A DNA stretch of 35,083 nt from Nitrospirota bacterium (lineage in GTDB: Bacteria; Nitrospirota; JACRHL01). Each line of letters begins with the position of its first letter. Within the stretch, counting starts at the first letter, position 1. The translations under genes were made by a program, and so were the position numbers. The stretch is from contig JAOUMB010000029.1 in assembly GCA_029881725.1 (NCBI GenBank), positions 1 to 35,083 of the forward strand, given 5' to 3'. This document shows, piece by piece, positions 1-8,708 of the stretch. The notes under the pieces were generated by a model, which had not been told where the DNA came from, did not search any database, and worked only from the letters and a program-made list of their open reading frames with translations.

Positions 1-1
1 C

Positions 2-496
2 TTCAGCGCCACCTCCGACGGTTCGTCGGTGAAACTCTCCTGGGTGACCACGGCGGAAATCGACAACGAGGGCTTCAACGTGCTGCGCAGCGAAGCGTTG
101 GCGGGGCCCTATGAAACGGTCAACGGCTACCTGATTCCCGCCCGTGGCATGGGCATCGGCGGCGCCGGGTATTCGTTTACCGACACCACCGCGGTGCCGG
201 GCGCCACCTATCACTACCTGCTGGAAGACGTGGAAAACACCGGTCTGCGCACACCGCACGGACCACTGGTCATTTCCGTGGTGGACGGGGCCAGCGCCCT
301 GTACACGGAGCCGGACCCGTTGACCAGCACCAAGGATGTACCGGATTCGCGGGGGAGCCGTTTTGGCGGCGGCTGTTCCGTGTCCGAAGCGCCCACCAGT
401 TGGGGAGATGCGGCGGGAACCCTGCTGCTGTTCCTGCCGCTGATGGCGTGGATGATTCGGCGCCGCGTGCGCCATTCCGGAAGGGGAACTGGATGA
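2..496 (+). CDS. 3' end of secreted, C-terminally anchored protein
   Basis: The frame is open to the left edge, so the start and most of the protein lie outside the window; about 164 C-terminal residues are visible. The visible part looks like the fibronectin-like closing module often found in large secreted proteins (LSWVTTAEIDNEGFNVLRS, then a GPY segment, a YSFTDTTAVPGATYHY stretch and LEDVENTG). It ends in a tripartite sorting tail: a Gly-rich GGGCS motif, a linker with SWGDA, a hydrophobic helix (LLLFLPLMAWM) and a basic RRRVR end. This resembles Cys-containing C-terminal sorting signals such as MYXO-, Synerg- or JDVT-CTERM, which are cut by intramembrane proteases. The peptidase at 1216-3609 has nearly the same tail, so the two are probably processed by the same machinery. 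The function of the main body cannot be told from this fragment. Confidence 0.85.
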   Translation, partial: FSATSDGSSVKLSWVTTAEIDNEGFNVLRSEALAGPYETVNGYLIPARGMGIGGAGYSFTDTTAVPGATYHYLLEDVENTGLRTPHGPLVISVVDGASALYTEPDPLTSTKDVPDSRGSRFGGGCSVSEAPTSWGDAAGTLLLFLPLMAWMIRRRVRHSGRGTG

Positions 497-513
497 CCCA
501 TACCCGGTAGCCC

Positions 514-1212
514 ATGACGCGCATCCTGTTTTGTTTGTTGCTAGTGTTCTCCGCCCCCGCCCCGGGCGCGGCGGCGGACACGCGTCTGTTGGGCGGGGAC
601 ACCACCGGCGCCACCCTGGAGTGGACCCTGCCGGATTACCGGGTGGTGGCGCAGGAAGCCCCGCCCTATTTCACGATTGAAATCGATGGCCTTTCCGGCA
701 CCGGGGAGGCGGGCGATCCCCGCCTTCCCGCCACCGGCACCCTGATGGCCCTGCCCCCCGGAACCACCCCGGTGGTGACCGTGCTGGACAGCGCCTTCGA
801 TGCCCTGCCGGGCCTGCGCATTGCGCCGGTGCCGAGTCTGGAGGTGCCCGCCGATCCCGCCACCGGAACCCCGGCCCGCACCCGGCTGGTGGAGTCCGGC
901 GTGTACCGGCGGGACGCCTTTTTCCCGCCGTCTATCGCCACCATCGGCTTTACCGGGGAACTGCGCGGGCAACCGGTGGCGCAACTGCGGCTGCATCCGG
1001 TGCAGACCAATCCGGTGACCGGGGAGGTGCGGGTGTACACGCGCATCCGCGTGGCGGTCACCTTTGCGCCGGTTACCGCGTCCCCCGCCGCCGGGGCGTT
1101 ATCCAAGCCTTCCGCGCATGGGGCTGGACCGCACCGGCCGGTTCCGGCATCTCCGGCCTTCCGCGAGATCATGCGCCGCTCGATCATCAACCTGTCGACG
1201 GTGGGGGACTGA
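514..1212 (+). CDS. Secreted gingipain-type propeptide-like protein
   Basis: This 232-aa protein starts with a signal peptide (hydrophobic LFCLLLVFSAPAPGAAA, probable cut after the AAA). The rest resembles the propeptide region that precedes C25 (gingipain-like) peptidases: a YRVVAQEAPPYFTIEIDGL segment, GDPRLPATGTLMALPPG, and a closing QLRLHPVQTNPVTGEVRVY strand motif followed by a FREIMRRSIIN segment of the kind that normally leads into the mature protease. The C25 gene begins 3 bases after the stop and has its own signal peptide, so prodomain and enzyme appear to be made as two secreted proteins. It may act as a folding chaperone or inhibitor supplied in trans (inference). No strong ribosome-binding site is visible before the ATG. 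Confidence 0.75.
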   Translation: MTRILFCLLLVFSAPAPGAAADTRLLGGDTTGATLEWTLPDYRVVAQEAPPYFTIEIDGLSGTGEAGDPRLPATGTLMALPPGTTPVVTVLDSAFDALPGLRIAPVPSLEVPADPATGTPARTRLVESGVYRRDAFFPPSIATIGFTGELRGQPVAQLRLHPVQTNPVTGEVRVYTRIRVAVTFAPVTASPAAGALSKPSAHGAGPHRPVPASPAFREIMRRSIINLSTVGD

Positions 1213-1215
1213 CCG

Positions 1216-3609
1216 GTGGCCGCGCCCATGTACCGGTGGGGAGTGGCGCTGGCCCTTCTGCTGGGGTGCCTGTGGGCTTCTCCCGCCCTGGCCGGGCAGG
1301 GGCCGGTGGTCAAGATGCAGGTGGCGGAGACCGGCCTGTACCGGGTGACCGGGGCCGCCCTCACCTGGAAGGGGATCGACATCACGGCGCTGGACCCGGC
1401 GCGGTTTCAGGTTACCCACGACGAGGTGGAGTTGGCCATCCGCGTAACGGGCGCGGCGGCGGGCGTGTTCGGGCCGGACGACGCGATTGAATTTTACGGC
1501 ACCGGCATCGACCGGGCCGATCCCCGCCACGCCCACACCGACACCGACGTCTACTGGCTGTGGCTGGGCGGCTGGAGCGGTACCCCGGCCCGGATGGAGA
1601 CGGTACCTTCCGGCACCTCCAGCCTGATCAGCAATTATTCCAGCTACACCAAGGTCCTGCACATGGAGGAGGACACCATCTATACCCCGGCCCTGCCGCT
1701 TGCGGAGGGCGCGGACCGGTGGATGTGGGATGACCGCCTGCAGGCCGGTAAGAGTGCGCCCTTTTTGTTTCGGATGACGGACCATGCGGGGGGGCCGGTT
1801 TCGGTGCGGGTCCGGTTGCAGGGCGCCACCAATGATCTGGCCGCCAACCCGGACCACAGCGTCGTCACGGCGCTGAACGGATGCCCCCTGTTTTCGGGCA
1901 TCTGGGACGGGTTTTTGGCCAAAAACTTCGCCAATGCGACGAGCAACCCGGCCTGTGTGAAGGCCGGGGACAACACCCTGACACTGACCAATGAAGCCAT
2001 GGACGGGGTTTCCGTGAACAGCGTGCTGGTGGACTGGTTCGAAGTGACCTATGAACGGGGCCTGGTGGCCGAGTTCGCGCCGGGGAATACTCTCGGGTTG
2101 CTGCCGTTCTCCCTCTCCGGCACCGGGGTGGCGGATTTCGTTCTGGAAGGGTTCGGAACCCGCGATGTGGAGCTGTATGACGTGACCGACCCCACCCGGG
2201 TGCGCCAGGTGCTGGCCCGGGAAGTGGTGGGCGGCAGCCGCTTCGGGGTGGACCGCTTCGAGGACGATCTGGGCGCGGCTGGAGGGAAGCACTACCTGGC
2301 GGTGGGTACCGGGCTGCGTTGGCAACCCGTCCTGGAGGTGGATCTTCCGAGCACCCTGTCCAGCCCGCAGAACGAAGCCCGCTACCTGCTGATCACCCAC
2401 CCTTCCATGCGGGCCGAGGCCGAGCAGCTGGCCAACCACCGGGCGGGCGCCGGCTTGAGCGTGAAGGTGGTCTCCACCACCGACATCTACGACGAATTCG
2501 CGGGCGGGGTGACCGACCCGGCGGCGATTCGCGCCTTTTTGGCCCACGCCTTCGCCACCTGGGCCGTGCCCCCGGAGTATGTGCTGCTGTTTGGCGACGC
2601 GGCCCCCAACTTCAAGACCACCTATGCCTGGAACGGGCCCAGCTATGTGCCCACCCACCTGTTCACCACCCAGGAGGGGGGCGTGGCGCCGGACGATACC
2701 TGGTTCGTGAGCTTCGGCACCGACCCGCTGCCCGACATGCTCATCGGCCGCCTGCCGGTCACCCCGCAGACCGCCGGCGGGGTGGTGGCCAAGGTGATCG
2801 CCTATGAAACCCAGGACGACACCTCGTGGACCAACCGGGTGCAGTTTGCCGCCAGTTGGGTGGACGGCTCCACCGTGTTCGAGGACCACGTGGGCCAGAT
2901 GGCGGCCACCCTGCCCGCGGAATATGCGGTGGACCAGCTGCTGATCGGGGAACTGGGGGCCGATGTGGTGCGCGAGGACCTGCTGGCCAACCTGGATGAC
3001 GGGCGATTGCTTACCGTGTTCAGCGGCCATGGCGGCGGCACCCAGTGGGCCAACGAGCAGATTCTGCGGTCCGACGACGCGGACGCCCTGTCCAACAACC
3101 CGCGCCTGAGCTTCCTGTTGGGGTTCAACTGTGCCACCGGCTACTTTGTGGAACCGTTTTGGCAGGTGGCCAATGGCCTGTCCCTGGGAGAGGCGGTGGT
3201 GCTGTCGCCCACCGGCGGCGCGATTGGCGCCTGGATGGCCGGGTGGAAGGGGTACGCCAGCGATCAGAAAGTGCTGGGCGCCCGCTTTATGGACGCGTTC
3301 CTGGCGGGCGGCGCGGACGGCAGCCGCAGCCAGGGGGCGATTACCACCCAAACCTTCATCACGACCATTGCCGACGGGGTGGAGCCCCGGTCGGTGCGTG
3401 CGTTCAATCTGCTGGGCGATCCGGCCACGCCGCTGTATGACGGCACCCAGGCCCCGCCGCCTCCGCCGGTGGAAAACGGCACGGGCGCGCCCGCGGCCGG
3501 GGGCGGATGTTCCGCCACCGGCACCGCCGCCGGATGGGGCGACGCCGCCGTGCTGCTGCTGCTATTGCTGGGAGCCCTGCTGCGTGCCGGGTGGCGCCGG
3601 CGGGGGTAA
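1216..3609 (+). CDS. C25-family (gingipain-like) secreted cysteine peptidase with C-terminal sorting tail
   Basis: This 797-aa protein has a signal peptide (GVALALLLGCLWASPALA), an N-terminal beta-rich region (residues about 30-380), and a peptidase C25 domain from about residue 390 (RYLLITHPSMRAEAEQLANH, then YVLLFGDAAPNFKT). The catalytic pair is visible: His605 in FSGHGGGTQW and Cys639 in GFNCATGYF. The 34-residue spacing is close to that of gingipains. A short Pro-rich linker leads to a GGGCS motif, WGDAA, a Leu-rich helix and a WRRRG end, matching the tail of the protein at 2-496. The GTG at 1216 is preferred because a GGGGGA ribosome-binding site sits 7 bases upstream; ATG 1228 is the alternative. 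The propeptide normally found N-terminal to this domain is encoded by the preceding gene. Substrate specificity cannot be read from the sequence. Confidence 0.88.
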   Translation: MAAPMYRWGVALALLLGCLWASPALAGQGPVVKMQVAETGLYRVTGAALTWKGIDITALDPARFQVTHDEVELAIRVTGAAAGVFGPDDAIEFYGTGIDRADPRHAHTDTDVYWLWLGGWSGTPARMETVPSGTSSLISNYSSYTKVLHMEEDTIYTPALPLAEGADRWMWDDRLQAGKSAPFLFRMTDHAGGPVSVRVRLQGATNDLAANPDHSVVTALNGCPLFSGIWDGFLAKNFANATSNPACVKAGDNTLTLTNEAMDGVSVNSVLVDWFEVTYERGLVAEFAPGNTLGLLPFSLSGTGVADFVLEGFGTRDVELYDVTDPTRVRQVLAREVVGGSRFGVDRFEDDLGAAGGKHYLAVGTGLRWQPVLEVDLPSTLSSPQNEARYLLITHPSMRAEAEQLANHRAGAGLSVKVVSTTDIYDEFAGGVTDPAAIRAFLAHAFATWAVPPEYVLLFGDAAPNFKTTYAWNGPSYVPTHLFTTQEGGVAPDDTWFVSFGTDPLPDMLIGRLPVTPQTAGGVVAKVIAYETQDDTSWTNRVQFAASWVDGSTVFEDHVGQMAATLPAEYAVDQLLIGELGADVVREDLLANLDDGRLLTVFSGHGGGTQWANEQILRSDDADALSNNPRLSFLLGFNCATGYFVEPFWQVANGLSLGEAVVLSPTGGAIGAWMAGWKGYASDQKVLGARFMDAFLAGGADGSRSQGAITTQTFITTIADGVEPRSVRAFNLLGDPATPLYDGTQAPPPPPVENGTGAPAAGGGCSATGTAAGWGDAAVLLLLLLGALLRAGWRRRG

Positions 3610-3631
3610 CCTTTTACCGGCGCTGCACTAC

Positions 3632-3655
3632 CGCCCCCCTGTCATTTGGGGGGCG
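3632..3655 (+). terminator. Stem-loop after the C25 peptidase gene
   Basis: A perfect 8-bp stem (CGCCCCCC at 3632-3639 with GGGGGGCG at 3648-3655) with an 8-base loop lies 22 bases after the peptidase stop codon. There is no T-run after it, so intrinsic termination is uncertain. Its position between two unrelated operons supports a 3'-end role. Confidence 0.4.
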
Positions 3656-3668
3656 CGGACACTATACT
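3639..3668 (+). promoter_or_regulatory. Possible sigma-70 promoter of the trp operon
   Basis: TATACT at 3663-3668 is a good -10 hexamer. CTGTCA at 3639-3644 is a partial -35 with an 18-base spacer. The site lies about 95 bases before trpG and overlaps the stem-loop above. A short inverted repeat (GGACA / TGTCC) flanks the -10, which could be an operator half-site pair. It does not look like the E. coli TrpR operator, and no leader peptide rich in Trp codons was seen. Confidence 0.35.
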
Positions 3669-3761
3669 AATCTGTCCTCCGATGCACTTCCGCCGTGACG
3701 CGTTATGCGCCGGTCCGGTGGTGCGTCCCGGTGTGTGAACCCGAATGCAAGGCCGACCGTC

Positions 3762-4343
3762 ATGCTGGTGATGATCGACAATTACGACTCCTTCACCTAC
3801 AACCTGGTGCAATACCTGGGTGAACTGGGCGAGGAGATCAAGGTGTTCCGCAACGACCGGATCACCGTGGACGAAATTGCCGCCCTGGGGCCGGACCGCA
3901 TCGTGGTCAGTCCGGGGCCGTGCGACCCGTCCCAGGCGGGGATCTCCAAGGAAGTCATCGCCCGCTTTGCCGGGCAGGTGCCGGTGCTCGGGGTGTGCCT
4001 TGGGCACCAGTCCATCGGCGAGGTGTTCGGCGGCGAAATCGTCCGCGCCGGGCAGCTCATGCACGGCAAGACCAGCCTGATCCACCACGACGGCAAGGGG
4101 GTGTTCGTGGGGCTGCCGAATCCGTTCGAGGCCACCCGCTACCATTCGCTGGTGATCCGCAGGGACTCGGTGCCCGACGTGCTGGAGGTTACCGCCTGGA
4201 CCGACGATGGCGAGATCATGGGGGTGCGCCACAAGGAATTTGCCGTGGAGGGGGTGCAGTTTCACCCGGAATCGATCCTGACCCGCGTGGGGCACGACCT
4301 GCTGCAAAACTTTCTGAACATGCGTGAGGGGGTTCGCTCATGA
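3762..4343 (+). CDS. trpG: Anthranilate synthase glutamine amidotransferase subunit
   Basis: TrpG hydrolyses glutamine and passes ammonia to TrpE for anthranilate synthesis, the first committed step to tryptophan; in many bacteria the same subunit also serves PabB in folate synthesis. The 193-aa protein begins [14 protein letters not shown], the classic N-terminus, which is why the ATG at 3762 is chosen over upstream in-frame codons. The class I amidotransferase triad is complete: Cys79 in GVCLGH, and His168 and Glu170 in VQFHPES. The oxyanion [10 protein letters not shown] loop is also present. The gene overlaps trpD by ATGA (4340-4343), so translation is probably coupled. trpE is not adjacent: upstream lies an unrelated peptidase gene, so the partner subunit must be encoded elsewhere. 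Confidence 0.96.
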   Translation: MLVMIDNYDSFTYNLVQYLGELGEEIKVFRNDRITVDEIAALGPDRIVVSPGPCDPSQAGISKEVIARFAGQVPVLGVCLGHQSIGEVFGGEIVRAGQLMHGKTSLIHHDGKGVFVGLPNPFEATRYHSLVIRRDSVPDVLEVTAWTDDGEIMGVRHKEFAVEGVQFHPESILTRVGHDLLQNFLNMREGVRS

Positions 4344-5350
4344 TTACCGAAGCCATTGCCCAGGCCATCGACGGATACGACCTGACCGCCAGCCAGGCCG
4401 GCGCGGTGATGCGCGAGATCATGTCCGGCGAGGCCACCGGCGCGCAGATCGGCGCCTATCTGGTGGCCCTGCGCATGAAGGGCGAAACCGTGCCGGAAAT
4501 CGTGGGCAGCGCCCGCGTGATGCGCGAGTTCGCCACCCGCATCCAGGTGGACGACCCGATGGTGGTCGATACCTGCGGTACCGGCGGCGACAAGGCGGGC
4601 ACCTTCAACATCTCCACCACCGCCGCCTTCGTGGTGGCCGGGGGCGGCATTACCGTGGCCAAGCACGGCAACCGTTCCGTTTCCAGCAAGTCCGGCTCCG
4701 CCGACGTGCTGATGGCCCTGGGGGTGAATGTGGAAGTGCCCCCCGAAAAGGTGGAGGAGCACGTAAACTCGGTGGGCATCGGGTTTCTGTTCGCGCCCCT
4801 GTTTCATGGCGCCATGAAGCACGCCATCGGCCCCCGCCGGGAGATCGGCGTGCGCAGTATTTTCAATATTCTGGGCCCCCTCACCAACCCGGCCGGCGCA
4901 TCGGTGCAGGTGCTGGGGGTATACGATCAGGAACTGACCAATACCCTGGCCCAGGTGCTGGTGGAACTGGGCTCCCGCCACTGTTTCGTGGTGCACGGCT
5001 CCGACGGCCTGGACGAGATCACCACCACCGGCCCCACCCGCATTGCCGAAGGCAAGGACGGGAGCGTGTCCACCTTCACCCTCACTCCGGAGGAGGTGGG
5101 CCTGCCGGTGGCCAAATCGGCCGATCTGGAAGGCGGCGACGCGGCCCACAACGCGGAGATCACCCGCGGGGTGCTGGCCGGCATGAAGGGCCCGGCGCGG
5201 GACATCGTGCTGATCAACGCGGCGCCCGTGTTTGTGGCCACCGGCCGCGCGGGCTCCCTCAAGGAGGGGGTGCGGCTGGCGGAGGAATCCATCGATTCCG
5301 GCTCCGCCGAGGACAAGCTGCACAAACTGGTGGAGGCGAGCAACCGGTGA
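4340..5350 (+). CDS. trpD: Anthranilate phosphoribosyltransferase
   Basis: TrpD transfers the phosphoribosyl group from PRPP to anthranilate, the second step of tryptophan synthesis. The 336-aa product has normal family length. Hallmarks include [17 protein letters not shown] for PRPP/Mg binding, [17 protein letters not shown], the GPLTNPAG motif, and a [12 protein letters not shown] segment. It starts within the end of trpG (ATGA) and its stop overlaps the trpC start (GTGA, 5347-5350), so it sits in the middle of a coupled trpGDC unit. It is a stand-alone enzyme, not fused to TrpG as in enteric bacteria. Confidence 0.97.
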   Translation: MITEAIAQAIDGYDLTASQAGAVMREIMSGEATGAQIGAYLVALRMKGETVPEIVGSARVMREFATRIQVDDPMVVDTCGTGGDKAGTFNISTTAAFVVAGGGITVAKHGNRSVSSKSGSADVLMALGVNVEVPPEKVEEHVNSVGIGFLFAPLFHGAMKHAIGPRREIGVRSIFNILGPLTNPAGASVQVLGVYDQELTNTLAQVLVELGSRHCFVVHGSDGLDEITTTGPTRIAEGKDGSVSTFTLTPEEVGLPVAKSADLEGGDAAHNAEITRGVLAGMKGPARDIVLINAAPVFVATGRAGSLKEGVRLAEESIDSGSAEDKLHKLVEASNR

Positions 5351-6171
5351 CCGTTTCCGGCAATGGGGTCAATCCGGGCGGCGTGCTGGAGAAGATCGTC
5401 GCCACCAAGCGGCTGGAAGTGGCCGCCGCCAAGGACGCGGCGCCGCTGGCCACCTGGGAGGACGAACTGCCGTCCCTGCCCCCCACCCGCGATTTCAAAC
5501 GGGCCCTGATGCGCGGCGGCACGGGTCCGGCGCGGGTCATTGCCGAGGTCAAGAAGGCGTCCCCCTCCAAGGGGCTGATCCGCGCCGACTTCGACCCGGT
5601 GCGGATCGCCACCGCATACCGGGACGGCGGCGCTTCCTGCATCAGCGTCCTCACCGACGTGGAGTATTTCCAGGGCTCCGCCGATTACCTGCGGGCGGTG
5701 CGCCAGGCGGTGGACCTGCCGCTGCTGCGCAAGGACTTCACCATCGACGCCTATCAGATTTTCGAGGCGCGCCGCTGGGGGGCGGACGCGGTGCTGCTGA
5801 TCGCCGCCATTCTCACCGATGCCCAGTTGAAGGGCTTTGCCGCCGTGGCCCACTCCCTGGGGCTGGCCGCGCTGGTGGAGGTGCATACCGCCGCCGAGCG
5901 GGACCGGGCGGTGGCCGCCGGGGCCGATCTCATCGGCATCAACAACCGCGACCTGAACCGCTTCGAGACCTCCCTGGACACCACCCACCGGCTGCTGGAG
6001 GGGATTCCCGAATCCTGCGTGCGGGTGAGCGAGAGCGGCATCTTCACCCGCGAGCAGGTGGCGGAACTGGAAGCCGCCGGGGTGGACGCGATTCTGGTGG
6101 GCGAGTCCCTCATGCGTCAGGACGACATGGCGGCGGGGGTGCGCGCCCTGACCGGCGCGGCGGGCGGGTAG
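5347..6171 (+). CDS. trpC: Indole-3-glycerol phosphate synthase
   Basis: TrpC closes the indole ring from CdRP, releasing CO2 and water. The 274-aa protein shows the family's TIM-barrel signatures: VIAEVKKASPSKG at strand 1 with the catalytic Lys, LLRKDF with the second Lys, LVEVHT with the catalytic Glu, INNRDL, and VSESGI near the C-terminus. The GTG at 5347, overlapping the trpD stop, gives the expected N-terminal helix (VLEKIVATKRLEVAAAK). The longer reading frame that runs upstream through trpD is fortuitous. It is not fused to TrpF, which follows after 4 bases. Confidence 0.97.
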   Translation: MTVSGNGVNPGGVLEKIVATKRLEVAAAKDAAPLATWEDELPSLPPTRDFKRALMRGGTGPARVIAEVKKASPSKGLIRADFDPVRIATAYRDGGASCISVLTDVEYFQGSADYLRAVRQAVDLPLLRKDFTIDAYQIFEARRWGADAVLLIAAILTDAQLKGFAAVAHSLGLAALVEVHTAAERDRAVAAGADLIGINNRDLNRFETSLDTTHRLLEGIPESCVRVSESGIFTREQVAELEAAGVDAILVGESLMRQDDMAAGVRALTGAAGG

Positions 6172-6175
6172 GGGC

Positions 6176-6790
6176 ATGCCGGTGCACGTCAAGATCTGCG
6201 GCATCACCAACACCCGCGATGCCCACTTCGCCCTGGAGTACGGCGCCGACGCCCTGGGGTTCGTGTTCTATTCCAAAAGCCCGCGCGCCGTGTCGCCGGA
6301 GATGGCCCGCGATATCATCGGCTCCCTGCCGCCGTTCGTCACCACCGTGGGGCTGTTCGTCAACGAGACCATCGACCGGGTGCGGGAGATCAAGAAAATC
6401 TCCGGGGTGGACCTGCTGCAACTGCACGGGGACGAAACCCCGGAGGCGGCCAACGCCCTGGGGCCGAACGTGATCAAGGTAATCCGCGTGCAGGGGGCGG
6501 ACAGCTTCGCGGACATCGACCGCTACACCCCGCGCGCGTTTCTGCTCGACGCCCACCACGACACCCTGTTCGGCGGCACCGGCCAGCGCTTTGACTGGGA
6601 TCTGGCCCAGTGGGTGGACGATTACCCGGTGATCGTGGCCGGGGGACTGAATCCGGACAACGTGGCCCGCGCGGTGGAACGCACCGGCGCCTATGGGGTG
6701 GACGTGTCGTCCGGGGTGGAAAAGGAGCCGGGCATCAAGGACCCGGCTAAATTGAAGGCATTCATCACCAACGCAAAGGCCGCCGGATAA
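6176..6790 (+). CDS. trpF: Phosphoribosylanthranilate isomerase
   Basis: TrpF performs the Amadori rearrangement of phosphoribosylanthranilate to CdRP, the substrate of TrpC. The 204-aa TIM-barrel protein carries the catalytic Cys8 in HVKICGIT and the catalytic Asp125 in FLLDAHHD, then the FGGTGQRFDW phosphate-binding segment and VDVSSGVE near the end. It starts 4 bases after the trpC stop. A 27-base gap separates it from trpB, so all five genes are probably one transcript. Confidence 0.97.
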   Translation: MPVHVKICGITNTRDAHFALEYGADALGFVFYSKSPRAVSPEMARDIIGSLPPFVTTVGLFVNETIDRVREIKKISGVDLLQLHGDETPEAANALGPNVIKVIRVQGADSFADIDRYTPRAFLLDAHHDTLFGGTGQRFDWDLAQWVDDYPVIVAGGLNPDNVARAVERTGAYGVDVSSGVEKEPGIKDPAKLKAFITNAKAAG

Positions 6791-6817
6791 TCCGGCCGCC
6801 CCGAGACAGGCAGGCTC

Positions 6818-8023
6818 ATGATTCAGCGCTATTCCCAACCCGGCAAGAACGGCCACTTTGGCACCTTTGGCGGCCAGTACGCACCGGAAACCCTGATGCC
6901 CGCCCTGCGGGAACTGGAACAGGCCTATCGGGAGGTGAAGCGCGACCCGGCCTTCCGGCGCGAACTGAACGAACTGCTGTCCGAGTACGTGGGCCGCGAA
7001 ACCCCCCTCTATCACGCGGCGCGCCTGAGCGAGCGGCTGGGCGGGGCGAAGATCTACCTGAAGCGGGAAGACCTGTGCCACACCGGCGCGCACAAGATCA
7101 ACAACACGGTGGGGCAGGTGCTGCTGGCCAAGCACATGGGCAAAAAGCGCGTGATTGCCGAAACCGGCGCCGGCCAGCACGGGGTGGCCACGGCCACCGT
7201 GGCCGCCATGCTGGGCATCGAGTGCGAGGTCTACATGGGCACCGAGGACATGGAACGGCAGGCGCTCAACGTCTACCGCATGCGCCTGCTGGGGTCCAAG
7301 TGCACCGGCGTCCATTACGGCAGCCGCACCCTCAAGGACGCCATCTCCGAGGCCATGCGCGACTGGACCACCAACGTGCGCACCACCCATTACGTGCTCG
7401 GCTCGGTGCTGGGCTGCCACCCGTATCCGATGATCGTGCGGGACTTCCAGAGCGTCATCGGCAAGGAGGCCCGCCGCCAGATCCTGAAGGCCGAGGGGCG
7501 CCTGCCGGACCTGCTGATCGCCTGCGTGGGCGGCGGCAGCAACGCCATCGGCCTGTTCCACGCCTTCATCAAGGATGCGGGGGTGGACATGCTGGGGGTG
7601 GAGGCGGGCGGCTACGGGGTGGAGAGCGGCAAACACGCGGCGCGCTTCGCGGGCGGCACCCTGGGGGTGTTGCAGGGCACCCTCACCTATCTGTTGCAGG
7701 ACGACCACGGCCAGATCAACCTGACCCACTCGGTTTCCGCCGGACTCGACTACGCCGCCGTGGGGCCGGAGCACGCCTTCCTGCGCGAGCAGGGGCGGGC
7801 GCGGTACACCAGCATCAACGACGACGAGGCCATGGAGGCCTTCGACACCCTGGCGCGGGTGGAGGGCATTATTCCGGCCCTGGAAAGCGCCCACGCGGTG
7901 GCCCAGGTGATCAAGGAGGCCCCGCGCATGGGCCGGGACAAGGTGCTCATCTGCAACCTGTCCGGCCGGGGCGACAAGGACGTCTATCAGGTGGCGCGCA
8001 TGCGCGGCCTGGAACTGGACTGA
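6818..8023 (+). CDS. trpB: Tryptophan synthase beta chain
   Basis: TrpB condenses indole with L-serine to tryptophan using PLP. The 401-aa protein is a standard TrpB1: Lys93 in [13 protein letters not shown] is the Schiff-base lysine, GGGSNAIG binds the PLP phosphate, and the conserved [14 protein letters not shown] region and the [13 protein letters not shown] loop are present. The start has a good AGGCAGG-type ribosome-binding site. Usually trpA follows at once. Here the next 260 bases are non-coding and the next genes are unrelated small ORFs, so the alpha subunit must be encoded elsewhere. Confidence 0.97.
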   Translation: MIQRYSQPGKNGHFGTFGGQYAPETLMPALRELEQAYREVKRDPAFRRELNELLSEYVGRETPLYHAARLSERLGGAKIYLKREDLCHTGAHKINNTVGQVLLAKHMGKKRVIAETGAGQHGVATATVAAMLGIECEVYMGTEDMERQALNVYRMRLLGSKCTGVHYGSRTLKDAISEAMRDWTTNVRTTHYVLGSVLGCHPYPMIVRDFQSVIGKEARRQILKAEGRLPDLLIACVGGGSNAIGLFHAFIKDAGVDMLGVEAGGYGVESGKHAARFAGGTLGVLQGTLTYLLQDDHGQINLTHSVSAGLDYAAVGPEHAFLREQGRARYTSINDDEAMEAFDTLARVEGIIPALESAHAVAQVIKEAPRMGRDKVLICNLSGRGDKDVYQVARMRGLELD

Positions 8024-8113
8024 TACCTCCCTTTAAAACCAGTCGGATAGCCGGTTCCGTGGGTGCCTGTGCGGACTCGTGCGCCCACCGATCTGATCAA
8101 TGTCATATCATCG

Positions 8114-8131
8114 GTCTGAAAAATCTCAGAC
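8114..8131 (+). other. Small stem-loop in the trpB-downstream intergenic region
   Basis: GTCTGA at 8114-8119 pairs perfectly with TCAGAC at 8126-8131 around a 6-base A-rich loop, and a T-rich stretch follows. It could be a weak trp operon terminator or part of the leader of the small gene at 8284. A second imperfect inverted repeat (AGCCC..GGCC / GGCC..GGGCT) lies at about 8218-8250. The 260 bases between trpB and 8284 hold no other recognisable element. Confidence 0.3.
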
Positions 8132-8283
8132 GTTTCAATTTGCAACAATCATATTTCCCGTGTGGCGGATTTCATAATCCTGAAACGGGTCGTTTGGGTA
8201 CCATTTGCACGTGGTTGAGCCCAAGGCCCACGGTTATGTGGCCGGGCTTCGGACGGTCGTTTGTTTCAGTAAAGGGTTTAATT

Positions 8284-8442
8284 ATGAGCATGCTTGCAAT
8301 TATCGCCTGCGGTGGATTCGCGGTTGTGGCCCTGGCGGGTATCGGAATGGGCCTCAAGGGCGCCATGAGCGACTCGCCGCCCTACATGAAGGGCGAAGGC
8401 CAGGTTGGCCGCTTCGATCCGCGGCTGAACAAGGCTGCCTGA
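8284..8442 (+). CDS. Small single-TM protein, paralogue 1 (PPxMKGEG...RFD...KAA family)
   Basis: A 52-aa protein that I do not recognise from any named family. Residues 3-25 form one hydrophobic helix rich in Gly and Ala (MLAIIACGGFAVVALAGIG). The remaining about 27 residues are polar and hold the motif PPYMKGEG, then GRFDPRLNKAA at the end. The gene at 8709 encodes the same layout and motif (PPFMKGEG, RFDSRMKKAA) with different synonymous codons, which argues for selection on the protein. An AAAGGG ribosome-binding site lies 8 bases before the ATG. A strong terminator follows at 8501. The conserved tail probably faces one side of the inner membrane and may bind a larger complex (inference). 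Confidence 0.8.
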   Translation: MSMLAIIACGGFAVVALAGIGMGLKGAMSDSPPYMKGEGQVGRFDPRLNKAA

Positions 8443-8500
8443 TTGAAGGCCGTCTGATCCAACGCCTGATCGCGGTCATACCGCCGCGACCAGCGCTTTT

Positions 8501-8540
8501 GCGGGCCGGAAGATGTTGATCTTCCGGCCCGCTTTGCGTT
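8501..8540 (+). terminator. Intrinsic terminator of small gene 1
   Basis: A perfect 14-bp stem (8501-8514 with 8519-8532) with a 4-base loop is followed by TTTGCGTTTT. It ends the single-gene unit at 8284-8442. Confidence 0.8.
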
Positions 8541-8708
8541 TTCCGCCCTCCTGCGGCCCGGTGCCGCCGTCGGAAAGTTCTCAAGGTCCATCCGATAATT
8601 GCCGAAATAGCAGGCGAATTGTCAGGCTCAAACGGCTGACGGATGATTGGTCTGCTGTCGTGGATCCGGAGAGGGGTCGTTGGCCCTAAAAAGGACGGAG
8701 GACGTTAA

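Noticed and set aside
1099-3351. 750-aa open frame on the minus strand through the C25 peptidase
   Set aside because: It is a G/C-rich shadow with His/Gly/Gln-rich low-complexity product and no domain, opposite a gene with a complete catalytic motif.
3655-3680. TrpR operator at the trp promoter
   Set aside because: The short GGACA/TGTCC repeat does not match the known TrpR palindrome.
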